Shown here one piece after another: positions 17,017 to 25,800 of a stretch of DNA of 26,942 nt. The DNA is taken from the NCBI GenBank assembly GCA_013815395.1, contig JACDGH010000007.1:1-26942 (forward strand), in the 5' to 3' direction. A program made the position numbers and the translations under genes. The number at the start of each line of letters is the position of its first letter. Positions within the stretch are counted from its first letter, which is position 1. The DNA is from Parachlamydiaceae bacterium. Its GTDB lineage: Bacteria; Chlamydiota; Chlamydiia; Chlamydiales; Parachlamydiaceae. Below the pieces are notes generated by a model, which made no database searches, was not told the DNA's origin, and worked only from the letters and a program-made list of their open reading frames with translations.

Positions 17017-19428
17017 ATGAATAAAAACTATCATTTTATTGGCATTGGCGGCATCGGCATGAGCGGTATGGCTCATATCTTGCTCGAAAGAAATATCTCC
17101 GTGAGCGGAAGCGACATGGCTGCTAACACAACCATAGATAGTTTACAAAAAAAAGGGGCGGCCATTTCAATTGGACATGACGCCAAAAACATATTGGCAG
17201 GCATGACGGTGGTCTACAGCACTGATATAAAAAGGGGAAATCCTGAGTTTTTAGCCGCCAAATCCTTAAATTGCTCCATGCTGCACCGCTCTGAATTATT
17301 ACAAATGTTGATGCAATCTTCACATTCGCTGGCTGTAGCTGGAACTCACGGAAAAACAACGACATCTTCCCTGTTGGCTTGGGTATTAGAGCAAAGCGGC
17401 TTATCGCCCTCCTATGCAATTGGGGGGATAGTGCCTCAATTACAAACCAATGCCAAACAAGGTCAAGGTAACTTCTTTGTGGCTGAGGCCTGCGAAAGCG
17501 ATGGCTCATTCTTAAATTATAACCCATATGGGGCTATTGTCACAAATATAGATTCCGATCATCTTGATTTCTATGGCACTGAGGCTGAGTTGATCAAAGC
17601 CTTTGAAAAATTTATCAGCCAAGTGCAATCGCCTGAGCATCTCTTTTGGTGTGGTGACGATACTAATTTAAAGCAATTAAACCTGGAAACAACAGGTATT
17701 AGCTATGGCTTTGGAAAAGACTGCATGCTGCGGGCTTTTAATTTCGAACAAAAAGAATGGATGCTAAGCTACGACATTTCTTATCAAGGCAAATTATATC
17801 CTCAAGTTGAAGTGTCTTTAGCCGGGGCTCATAATGCTTTAAATGCTTTAGCTGTTTTTGGATTAGCCCTAACCCTTGGCATTGAGGAAACGCTGATCAG
17901 AACAGCTTTAAGCTCTTTTGGCGGCGTATTGCGTCGCTGTGAAAAGAAGGGAGAATCTCATAAAATATTATTTTTGGATGACTATGGTCATCATCCCACC
18001 GAAATTCGGGCTACTTTAAAAGCTATTCGAAAAGCGATTGGAGAGCGCCGTTTGGTGGTTGCCTATCAACCTCATCGCTATTCCCGCGCAAAAGGATTAA
18101 TTGGAGCTTACAAAAATGTTTTCAATGATGCTGACCACCTATTTTTAACAGAGATTTATGCTGCAAATGAAATTCCTATTCCCGGGGTATCGCATGATGC
18201 CATTATGCAAGAAATTAACAACGATTCAAATCTCAATTGTCAGCATGTGGCGCGCTCTCATCTTGCCTCTTCACTGGCAGCTTTTCTTCGTCCCCATGAT
18301 GTATGCGTGAGCTTGGGCGCAGGGGATATTACTAAATTAGCTGGAGAAGTATTGGCACAATATAAGCTGAAAGCTCCCCAAAAACTTAAGGTGGGGGTTA
18401 TCATGGGCGGCCGTTCGGTCGAACATGAAGTTTCATTAATGTCCTCAGAGCATATATTAAATTCCTTAGAACCTGATCTTTATGAGATTGAACAATTCGG
18501 CATCACCCGCCGGGGAATTTGGATGACTGGTCCGCAAACGCGCGCCGAATTGTTAAATGGAAAAGCTGCTGATGCGCCCCATAAAATTTCATCTAATGTG
18601 TTAGATGCACTTATGAAAAGCGATATTCTATTTCCCATCCTGCATGGATCTTATGGCGAAGATGGCACCATTCAAGGCTTTTTCGAAATGCTGGGATTGG
18701 CGTATGTAGGCTGCGATCATCGCTCTGCGGCGGTAAGTATGGACAAAGTGCTCACAAAAAAACTCCTAATCGATGCAAAAATCCCTACATCTCCTTTTAT
18801 TTATTTTAGTCGCCACACATGGAACAAAGATTCAAACACTATTAAAGAAAAAATCATTAATCAATTGAAATTTCCGGTTTTTGTAAAACCTACTCATCTT
18901 GGATCAAGTGTGGGGGTGCATAAAGTGGACAATGTTACATGCTTAGATGCAGCTATTAATGATGTCTTTCGCTTCGACACTGATGCTTTAGTAGAAAATG
19001 GGATTGAAGGAAGAGAAATCGAATTTTCGGTCATTGGCAATCAAGATGTCGTCGCATATCCCCCCGGGGAGATACTGACAGGTGGAGAAGTGTATGACTA
19101 TAAGGGCAAATACAGCAAGAATGGCACAAAAACGAGTACCCAAGCCACCTTGTCATCGACACTTATTTCTGAAGGGATTGAACTGGTTAAAAAAGCTTAT
19201 CAAGTAGCCGGATGCCATGGAATGGCTCGCATTGATACCTTCCTGGATCTTAATGGAAAATTCTGGTTAAACGAAATAAATCCTATCCCTGGATTTACGC
19301 AATACAGCCTTTTCCCTCAAATGTGCGCTGTCAATGGATTAGAAGGTTCGAATCTCATCGACCGTTTGATTATTTTAGGATTGCAGCGCAAACGTATATC
19401 TGATCGACTGGAAGTTGTACCGATTTAA
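17017..19428 (+). CDS. murC/ddl: Fused MurC / D-alanine-D-alanine ligase
   Basis: One 803-residue polypeptide joins two cytoplasmic ligases. MurC (about 1-455) couples L-alanine to UDP-MurNAc. It has the nucleotide-binding G-I-G-G-I-G-M-S-G-M at 9-18, the ATP loop G-T-H-G-K-T-T-T-S at 109-117, and D-D-Y-G-H-H-P-T-E-I in the C-terminal domain. Ddl (about 457-803) makes D-Ala-D-Ala. It begins K-V-G-V-I-M-G-G-R-S-V-E-H-E-V-S, then H-G-S-Y-G-E-D-G-T-I-Q-G, and ends with the Mg-ATP motif N752-E-I-N-P-x-P-G. Both active sites look complete. This fusion is a known chlamydial trait and the best taxonomic marker in the window. AAAGGT precedes the ATG. The glycosyltransferase gene follows after 14 bases. 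Confidence 0.97.
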   Translation: MNKNYHFIGIGGIGMSGMAHILLERNISVSGSDMAANTTIDSLQKKGAAISIGHDAKNILAGMTVVYSTDIKRGNPEFLAAKSLNCSMLHRSELLQMLMQSSHSLAVAGTHGKTTTSSLLAWVLEQSGLSPSYAIGGIVPQLQTNAKQGQGNFFVAEACESDGSFLNYNPYGAIVTNIDSDHLDFYGTEAELIKAFEKFISQVQSPEHLFWCGDDTNLKQLNLETTGISYGFGKDCMLRAFNFEQKEWMLSYDISYQGKLYPQVEVSLAGAHNALNALAVFGLALTLGIEETLIRTALSSFGGVLRRCEKKGESHKILFLDDYGHHPTEIRATLKAIRKAIGERRLVVAYQPHRYSRAKGLIGAYKNVFNDADHLFLTEIYAANEIPIPGVSHDAIMQEINNDSNLNCQHVARSHLASSLAAFLRPHDVCVSLGAGDITKLAGEVLAQYKLKAPQKLKVGVIMGGRSVEHEVSLMSSEHILNSLEPDLYEIEQFGITRRGIWMTGPQTRAELLNGKAADAPHKISSNVLDALMKSDILFPILHGSYGEDGTIQGFFEMLGLAYVGCDHRSAAVSMDKVLTKKLLIDAKIPTSPFIYFSRHTWNKDSNTIKEKIINQLKFPVFVKPTHLGSSVGVHKVDNVTCLDAAINDVFRFDTDALVENGIEGREIEFSVIGNQDVVAYPPGEILTGGEVYDYKGKYSKNGTKTSTQATLSSTLISEGIELVKKAYQVAGCHGMARIDTFLDLNGKFWLNEINPIPGFTQYSLFPQMCAVNGLEGSNLIDRLIILGLQRKRISDRLEVVPI

Positions 19429-19442
19429 ATAAAAGGGAAAAT

Positions 19443-20204
19443 ATGATAGGCCGTTTAAAAATTGTTGTCCCCTCATTTAATAGCGTTAGCTATATTGAAA
19501 GAACCTTGCATTCCCTTGAAATTCAAAATTTTAAAGATTTTGATGCATGCATTATCGATGATTGTTCCACTATTGCAAAACAACGGGAGATCATTACTGA
19601 ATACTGCACAAGGAACAAATGGCACACCCTTTTTAATGAAAAAAACCATGGCGCCTTATACGGCCTGGTACATGCTATTGAGAAGCTAAAATGTCAGGAT
19701 GACGATGTTATTGTAGTGATCGACGGCGATGACTGGCTAGCGCATGAAAATGTCTTCGGCATGCTGCATCAGATTTATACTGAAAATGATCTTTTGCTGA
19801 CCTGGGGCCAATGTGAGGTATATCCTGCAGGTAAAACGCCTATGAAGTATGCACAACCCATCCCCCAAATGGTAGTCGATCAAAAACTCTACAGGGATAT
19901 TCCATTCGTCTTCTGGCATCCCTCCACTTTTAAGTACTTGCTATGGCGTCAGATCAAGGACGCTGATTTAAGGGATATCAACGGAGAGTATTTTAGAATT
20001 TTATACGATCAGGCTTCCCTATTTCCAATGCTCGAAATGGCCGGAAAGAAAATTCGCTTTATTGATGAAACATTGTATATCTATAACTTAGAAAACCCTT
20101 TAAATGATTATATGACAACCCCAAGAGAAGAGTCGGAAAGAGTGAAGACAATGATTAAAAGCAAACCTCGCTATGAAACTTTGAGCATCGCGTCCAATGA
20201 GTAA
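19443..20204 (+). CDS. Family 2 glycosyltransferase
   Basis: A 253-residue GT-A fold glycosyltransferase. The N terminus shows I-V-V-P-S-F-N-S-V-S-Y-I-E-R-T-L-x-S-L and I-I-D-D-C-S-T, the nucleotide-sugar region of GT2 enzymes. The metal-binding D94-G-D-D follows V-I in the usual place. The C-terminal part has a W-H-P-S-T-F and a Y-D-Q-A-S-L-F-P-M-L-E-M-A-G segment, as in other GT2 acceptor domains. There is no membrane span, so it acts in the cytoplasm or at the membrane surface. Sugar and acceptor are unknown; wall, LPS or protein glycosylation are all open. AAGGGA precedes the ATG, and the stop overlaps the ftsQ start by 8 bases (ATGAGTAA). This indicates tight co-expression with murC-ddl and ftsQ. 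Confidence 0.85.
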   Translation: MIGRLKIVVPSFNSVSYIERTLHSLEIQNFKDFDACIIDDCSTIAKQREIITEYCTRNKWHTLFNEKNHGALYGLVHAIEKLKCQDDDVIVVIDGDDWLAHENVFGMLHQIYTENDLLLTWGQCEVYPAGKTPMKYAQPIPQMVVDQKLYRDIPFVFWHPSTFKYLLWRQIKDADLRDINGEYFRILYDQASLFPMLEMAGKKIRFIDETLYIYNLENPLNDYMTTPREESERVKTMIKSKPRYETLSIASNE

Positions 20205-21117
20205 TTCACCCGCCCCCAAGTTGTCATTAAAAAAAGCCTTCTTGAGCATACTCTTGTCCGTTATTATTGTTTCCGGATCTTGTTTTGGCGGCTTGATCTA
20301 CTATAATCAGTTGAAGGACAATAGACGCAATGACCCTAAAAATCAAATTGTAGCTGTTGTACAGACATCTCCCGATAGCGAAGGACTAAAAACAGCCTAT
20401 TTAATAGAATTATTAGAGCTTTCAATCGATACTCCCAACAATCTCTATGCTTTTAATTCCAAAGAAGCCCTTAAAAGGTTGCAGAGCTCTCCGGTTATCA
20501 AAGAGGCTAAAATCAATAAGATTCATCCTGGGACTATATGGGTTGATTACTCTTTGCGCAAACCTGTGGCCATATTAGGTGATTATTCAAACACGATGAT
20601 CGATCGGGAAGGGATTCCTTTTCCAAAATCCTTTTTCACCCCAAAAAAGTTACCCGAGATATTCTTAGGAAGATTGGAGGAAGAAAGTTCGGAAGATACG
20701 GGAGCTGAGAAAAAGTTTACTTGGGGCACACCGATCAATGGAAAACGTCTGCGCTTAGTTTTTGCACTGCTCGATTTTTTTAACCACAATTGCAACGATG
20801 GCATCACGCATTTAGAACGGATAGATGTTTCTAAGGCTTTCTCCTTAAGCTATGGGCAAAGGCAGATTGTACTTATGCTGGAAGATAGCTGCGAGAAGGA
20901 AATCAATGGCAAACCGCACCTCTGTATTTATCCAAGAATGCTAAGGCTCGATTCCGATACTTATGAAGAGCAGCTGCAATGTTATTTAGCCCTGCGCACA
21001 TACTTATATAAAAATGAATCCCCCCCCTCCAATGTGACTCCGGAAAGCATTTACCAAGCTAATACAATGATTATTGATTTGCGCATCTCTGATTTAGCAT
21101 TTATGCATTCAATTTAA
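20197..21117 (+). CDS. ftsQ: FtsQ-like cell-division protein
   Basis: A 306-residue bitopic protein: basic cytoplasmic N terminus, one membrane span at about residues 15-35, then a periplasmic region. A POTRA-like segment is visible at about 70-115, with S-P-V-I-K-E-A-K-I-N-K-I-x-P-G-T-I-W-V-D-Y and R-K-P-V-A-I-L-G. This is the FtsQ/DivIB hallmark, followed by I-D-R-E-G-I-P-F. FtsQ links cytoskeletal and wall-synthesis parts of the divisome; chlamydiae divide without FtsZ but retain FtsQ. Position after murC-ddl agrees with dcw-type clusters. It overlaps the upstream glycosyltransferase gene by 8 bases and precedes cutA by 14 bases. Confidence 0.88.
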   Translation: MSNSPAPKLSLKKAFLSILLSVIIVSGSCFGGLIYYNQLKDNRRNDPKNQIVAVVQTSPDSEGLKTAYLIELLELSIDTPNNLYAFNSKEALKRLQSSPVIKEAKINKIHPGTIWVDYSLRKPVAILGDYSNTMIDREGIPFPKSFFTPKKLPEIFLGRLEEESSEDTGAEKKFTWGTPINGKRLRLVFALLDFFNHNCNDGITHLERIDVSKAFSLSYGQRQIVLMLEDSCEKEINGKPHLCIYPRMLRLDSDTYEEQLQCYLALRTYLYKNESPPSNVTPESIYQANTMIIDLRISDLAFMHSI

Positions 21118-21131
21118 TTTAGGGAGAAAAT

Positions 21132-21455
21132 ATGACGGAATATATTGAAATAACATGGACAAGCGGGAGCATCGATGAAGCGCGTAAAGTGTCGCGCTAT
21201 CTGGTGCAGGAAAGGCTCGTGGCTTGCGCACAAATTATTCCCTGGCTAGAATCTATTTATATGTGGAACAACCAGCTTGAGACAGCCCAAGAAAGCAAGG
21301 TAATTATGAAGACTTATCGGAACAATTTTGATGCTATTAAAAAAGTTATTTTGGAAAATTGCAAGTATCAAATCCCTGAAATCCTTTTTCATAGCATTGA
21401 TGGGGGTAATGAGGAATATTTAATGTGGCTGAAAGAGAGTGCGCTGCTCGTTTAG
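21132..21455 (+). CDS. cutA: CutA1 divalent-cation tolerance family protein
   Basis: A 107-residue CutA1 protein, full family length. Conserved features are A-R-K-V-S-R-Y-L-V-x-E-R-L-V-A-C-A-Q-I, then S-I-Y-M-W-N-N-Q-L-E, E-S-K-V-I-M-K-T, and the C-terminal Y-Q-I-P-E-I-L ending in Y-L-M-W-L. CutA1 forms very stable trimers with a ferredoxin-like, PII-related fold. Its link to copper tolerance is weak and the true role is unsettled. AGGGAGA sits just before the ATG. It is the last gene of the murein/division train and is followed by a repeat block rather than another gene. Confidence 0.93.
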   Translation: MTEYIEITWTSGSIDEARKVSRYLVQERLVACAQIIPWLESIYMWNNQLETAQESKVIMKTYRNNFDAIKKVILENCKYQIPEILFHSIDGGNEEYLMWLKESALLV

Positions 21456-21464
21456 TAGCAAAGA

Positions 21465-21604
21465 GGACTTAAAGGACCTAAGGGACTTAAAGGGCTTAAA
21501 AGGACCTAAGGGACTTAAAGGACATAAAAGCTTCTCTCAATTAGTTCTTGGTCCCCTAAACCTTATGTCACTTGTCCTTTAAGTCCCTTAGGTCCATTAT
21601 GTCC
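21465..21604. repeat. 9-base tandem repeat block with inverted copy
   Basis: Seven units of consensus GGACNTAAR run in tandem from 21465 to 21528, with one extra A after the fourth: GGACTTAAA, GGACCTAAG, GGACTTAAA, GGGCTTAAA, GGACCTAAG, GGACTTAAA, GGACATAAA. The 20-mer GGACCTAAGGGACTTAAAGG therefore occurs twice (21474-21493 and 21502-21521). Its reverse complement occurs at 21576-21595. The second direct copy and the inverted copy match over 22 bases (21502-21523 and 21574-21595), giving a strong hairpin with a 50-base loop. The block begins 9 bases after the cutA stop and could act as a transcription or mRNA-stability element. The remainder of the gap to khpA (21605-21746) contains a C-run and only a weak promoter-like pair, TTGAAT (21681) and TATGTA (21704). 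Confidence 0.9.
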
Positions 21605-21746
21605 TTTATAGAAAACGCCACTTAACATTTTTTAGCCCCCCCCCTCCATCCCCTTTTAAAAAGCATAAGAAAAAAAGATATTGAATCTTATTCTTCAGCA
21701 TGATATGTATTTCCCCTGATAAAAACTGTTTGAGGATAGATTGTAA

Positions 21747-21980
21747 ATGAAAGAATTTATTGAATACATAGTTAAAAACCTTGTCGATTCTCCAGACAAT
21801 GTTGATATTCGATGCTTTGAACGTGAGCGAGGAATCCTTGTCGAAGTGCGCGTAGGTCAAGGCGATGTAGGCAAAGTGGTTGGACGCAAAGGATTAACAA
21901 TAAAAGCACTGCGTACTATTGTGATGACTGCCTGCGCCCGATTAGGCACACGTGTACGCGTAGAGCTAGTAGAACAGTAA
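21747..21980 (+). CDS. khpA: KH-domain RNA-binding protein KhpA (YlqC)
   Basis: A 77-residue protein consisting of one KH domain. M-K-E-F-I-E-Y-I-V-K-N-L-V-D-S-P at the start is the KhpA N-terminal helix. G-R-K-G at about residues 50-53 is the RNA-gripping GXXG loop, followed by L-T-I-K-A-L-R-T-I-V. KhpA, often with KhpB, binds RNA broadly and affects cell division and envelope gene expression in other bacteria. The ribosome site (GAGG) is rather distant from the ATG. It stands alone after the repeat block and is convergent with the orphan ORFs on the minus strand. Confidence 0.92.
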   Translation: MKEFIEYIVKNLVDSPDNVDIRCFERERGILVEVRVGQGDVGKVVGRKGLTIKALRTIVMTACARLGTRVRVELVEQ

Positions 21981-21996
21981 ATGTGCAAATGAATGC

Positions 21997-22017
21997 TTCT
22001 CATACTAACAATGAGAA
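21997..22017. terminator. Possible hairpin after khpA
   Basis: TTCTCAT (21997-22003) and ATGAGAA (22011-22017) form a 7-base stem with a 7-base loop, 17 bases after the khpA stop. No T-run follows directly. A weaker 4-base stem followed by T8 lies at about 22083-22109 and is an alternative end point. Confidence 0.3.
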
Positions 22018-22118
22018 CATCCTGAAACGAAAATGAAATACATGCCTATAAATGCATCAGAAAGAACTTAATATAAACTACAGCAGATTGCTCGGATTTA
22101 ATTTTTTTTGGTCAATTA

Positions 22119-22799
22119 TCATTTCTTAGTTCCATTTCGTCTCTGTTTCCTCAATTTATTTTTTTCTTCTGTGCTAGCATTTCGGTTAGTATCTTGTTTT
22201 TCTTTTGTGACACTTTTACTTGCTGATGTTGGAACAAAAAAGTCAGAGTCAGAGAGATTTTCTTCCCCAGAAACAGATAAATTTGTTGGGCTTGATTTTT
22301 CAGGACTATTTGTTAGAGCATTTGAAGCTGAGGGATAAATCTTTTCAGCGTATGCGAAGAATTGCGATGCTTCCTCCTCGGACGCTATACCTTTGACTGC
22401 TATTCGTGTAGTACCTGAAATGAAGATCGCTCCAACGATACCTACCTCATCTTTTAATATGAGGGCATTTCTATCATTTAAATCTTTTAAAGAACAATTT
22501 TTAAAAAGTTCTTCTTCAGACTTAATTATTTTCAAATCTTTTATACGCATATGCTTTGCAGCAAGAACTGTAAAGTCGCGAGTCTTAATAGCTTCAGAAG
22601 ATTGAGAATTATCCCCTATTTTTTCAAAAACAAGAATTTGCAAATCCCGAGATTGTTTAAAAATATTAACAACTGAATGAATTTTTGGAAATTCATCAGT
22701 TGGCCTAGATGAGTCCGAACCAATAGAGTCTTCAGACCCACTAGGGATTTGTTCTGAGCTTATTCCCTCACCTTTAATCTCATGCGGAAGTGTCTGCAA
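22119..22799 (-). CDS. In-frame continuation of the giant orphan ORF after an amber codon
   Basis: An open frame of 226 codons counted from a TTG at 22799. It lies in exactly the same frame as the 1230-aa gene upstream. From that gene's TAG (22854-22856) to the TGA at 22119-22121 the frame is open for 244 codons, starting A-P-Y-E-F-K-E-E-G. There is no credible independent start: no ATG before an internal Met deep in the ORF, and no ribosome site for the TTG. The translation has the same Ser/Glu/Lys-rich style as the upstream protein, a more ordered core (about residues 45-150 of the 226), and a basic end (K-L-R-K-Q-R-R). I take it as the C-terminal part of one ancestral protein, cut off by a nonsense change or reached by readthrough. 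No family is recognised. Confidence 0.5.
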   Translation of the reverse strand: MQTLPHEIKGEGISSEQIPSGSEDSIGSDSSRPTDEFPKIHSVVNIFKQSRDLQILVFEKIGDNSQSSEAIKTRDFTVLAAKHMRIKDLKIIKSEEELFKNCSLKDLNDRNALILKDEVGIVGAIFISGTTRIAVKGIASEEEASQFFAYAEKIYPSASNALTNSPEKSSPTNLSVSGEENLSDSDFFVPTSASKSVTKEKQDTNRNASTEEKNKLRKQRRNGTKK

Positions 22800-22853
22800 A
22801 GAACTTGAATTTGCATTGCTTCTTAGCCCTTCCTCTTTAAACTCATAAGGTGC

Positions 22854-22856
22854 CTA
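22854..22856 (-). other. In-frame TAG separating two halves of one long frame
   Basis: The minus strand reads GAA TTA GCA ACA TAG GCA CCT TAT GAG. Removing this single codon would give one 1474-residue protein from 26546 to 22119. It may be a recent nonsense mutation, a sequencing error or a readthrough site. The following GCA is not a known strong readthrough context. Confidence 0.7.
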
Positions 22857-25800
22857 TGTTGCTAATTCTCTTTCACTAAAATTGTCTTCCTCAAGCTTCT
22901 GTAAGTTTTTTGGACGACTTTTTTGTATTGGAATGGATAAAATCCCCTCTTTAACGGATATCTGATCCATATTTTTATCTAAATCTTGTGCAGTTAAGTT
23001 GAATTCTTTCAAAGAAATAAATGCCATATGTTGACCAAATACGCGATGGTGACCCAATTTTGGATTTGACGCAACTAATTTGCTTCCTTCCATTTCTGCA
23101 TTTTCTACCCTCTCCCAAGTAACGAGGAGATAATCATGCATAACAGAAATACGTGCTGTTGAACCAAAAATAGGAACTTTAATTTGATCATTTCCCTCAA
23201 CGTCTTTCCCAGGATACCACCCTGCATCTTCTGATAGATTACTACCCATTACCAAAACTGATAATTTAGGCAAAGTTTCTATCCATTCGTAGTAATTTAG
23301 ACGAGTTAGAGGAATTCTTAATCTGGAGTCCGCATATTCAACATCATATCGGTCTAAAGAAGAATCCATTACCAAATCTAGCACTTCCTTTAGATCATTT
23401 GCCTTTTCGTTTACATATTCAACTTCCGAAGCCTTTATGGTTGTTTTTATTACATCATCTTTTGAATATTTCATTTTTTCAATCACCCTGGAAGGAGGTG
23501 TGTATCTTGGAATATCTTTATTCGCTTGATACAAAGTAAGTTCATTCGCGCGGGATTTCTTAGGTAGAATTTCGGGCGACATTGCATACCCTTGCTTATA
23601 AATTTGCTCTTCATAAATTTTGATTTTTTGTGAAAAAGAAATAAAACCCTTAGCTTTAGATTCTTGAGGCTCTTTGGGGCTAATGCGGAACCTAAAATTT
23701 TTTCCATTTAATTTTAAATCTAAAGTTTCCCCTTCTTTCCTTGCAGAAAGCAAATAAGAAGGAAGAAGAACTTGAATATTCTCACTGTTTTTTTGGGAAA
23801 TTACTATAGGAACTAGAAAATCTCCTCTAATGAGCTTAATTGGCTTTCCATCTATAAATGTGAGCATAGGCATATTATTGCTATCCGTTCCTATTAAATG
23901 TGGGGCATACTCTTTATAAAACTCTAACGTATCTGCGAAAACTAATTTAGGACCAATTCTCGTGCTTTTTGCAAGATCTAAATTAATTGTACCTACACCA
24001 ACACCTCCCTTTTTAATATCTGCTTCCGTAAGTGAAGGGGGCTTCCTTAATTTTTCAATTTTTTTTCTTTTTACTGAATTGGAACTGTTTAATATGGGAA
24101 TTGGCAATGCTAATGGGGTTGCTTTTTGTGCTTCAATCTGCGTTTTTATTTTTTGCATCTTACTTTTTCTGAATATTTCTGCTGCATTATTTCTTAATAT
24201 CGCTGCAGCAATTGAGGCACAGGTCGCAACTACAGCAAAGAGCATTATCCTCATACCCCCAGTTTCTTGCGGAATAGTTGCCGTATCTTCTAATGTCGTA
24301 GAAGGTTTGCTTCCCGGCTGCGTCGTTTTTTCGCCAACTAAAACATCCTTAGGTATTGTATCGCTTGTTGCACTAGAGGGTGAGGGGGCGCCTAATGCTG
24401 AAGTGTTAATGCTTTGTGAACTTGGAAAGGGTTCCAATAGTTCATCGACTGTTTGTTTTGATTTTTTTTCTGCAATTGTTAGATCTGTTTGAACTGGTCG
24501 TATAAACTGCAATTCACCAAGATCTATCGTTCCTTCCTCTTCGAATTCTTCTGGTTGCCCGCGATCGATTATCTCTTTTTCATAAGATTCAGAAGTTTTT
24601 CTACCCACCAATGGCTTTTGTAAATAACTGGAAACTTGTGAAGAAATTATCATTGGCTCTTCGAAATCTTTAATTTTTTTATTAAATTTTTCACCGGTTG
24701 AAATAGCTATCTCTGGGGGACGACCTAATAAATAATTAGAATCTATTGTTAATTGCCCTGATTGAGACTTGGACAAATCTATAAGTTTTTTGGGATTTTC
24801 AACTTCAGAAACTTGCATACTTTCAGGATCACAAGGGAATGTTTCTGGTGGAGGTAAAGTAAGCGTCAGTACCTGATTTTTCATAGCAATCCATCCCCAA
24901 TTATGTTTTAGGGCTATGGCAAGAGGGTTTCTTGGGGGTAATGCTCCTTTTCCTGAAACTGAAAGGGGAATGTTGTCTGATTGATTTAATTTTCCGATCT
25001 CGCTAAGGGGAACTTTAGAAGGTCCTGTATCCAAATCTAATATTTCGGGAAGCTCTTCATAACTCTCTGCATATAATATTGAATCGCCCTTTTCTTGCTT
25101 GGATGATATGACTTCACCCACATTTACTAATGCTGTACTTGGAGGTGAAATATCAAAATATGGGGAAGACATCGGGATTGAATTCTCCCCTTGTTTCGGA
25201 AATGTTTCTTTTGGTAACACAACTAGATTGTCACTGCCGGATAGTTCAGAGAATTCAAAATCGGAACTTGTAGACTTTCTTAAAAGATTCACTTCTTCAG
25301 GTCTTGGGCCAACTAAGTTAGGAAGTAGAAAAGCAAGAGCAAACGTTGCTATCTTAATAAGATTTGGACCTCGTGAACTCCTTCTTTCTGTCCAATTAGA
25401 AGCTCGAGATCCGAAATTCACATTCTGCGAAGATGGTGACTCGTCGGGTTTTTCCGCTTTTTTAATCACTGAGGGCATTTCACTTTGTTTCTCTACCACG
25501 GCAGCTTCGCTAACCTGAAAGGCTGTTTCCACTAATGATAAGGGCGGCACCTTGGGTTTTTCTGCATCAATCGGAGCACCTAATTTGGGTTTTTTCGCTG
25601 CTTGAGGCTGTAATTCATCCATTTCTGTTTTTTTTGCTTTTTTTATAGTTTGAGAGTCTAACTTTTTATGACCCGAGATTTGTTTTGGTTGAGACTGAAA
25701 TTGTTCACGAAGTTGATCTGATCTTATTCCTTTGAGTTTTTTTGAATCTTCTTTTCGTTTTCGTTTTATTTTTGCTGTTCCTTTTTTAGCTACTAACAAA

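Noticed and set aside
17123..17527. 134-codon minus-strand open frame
   Set aside because: Antisense to the conserved MurC nucleotide-binding region; no family features.
21465..21604. CRISPR array
   Set aside because: The units are 9 bases and directly adjacent, with no unique spacers, and there are no cas genes in the window.
23962..24492. 176-codon plus-strand open frame
   Set aside because: It lies wholly inside the minus-strand giant gene, has no ribosome site, and its hydrophobic translation is the complement of that gene's Lys/Glu-rich codons.
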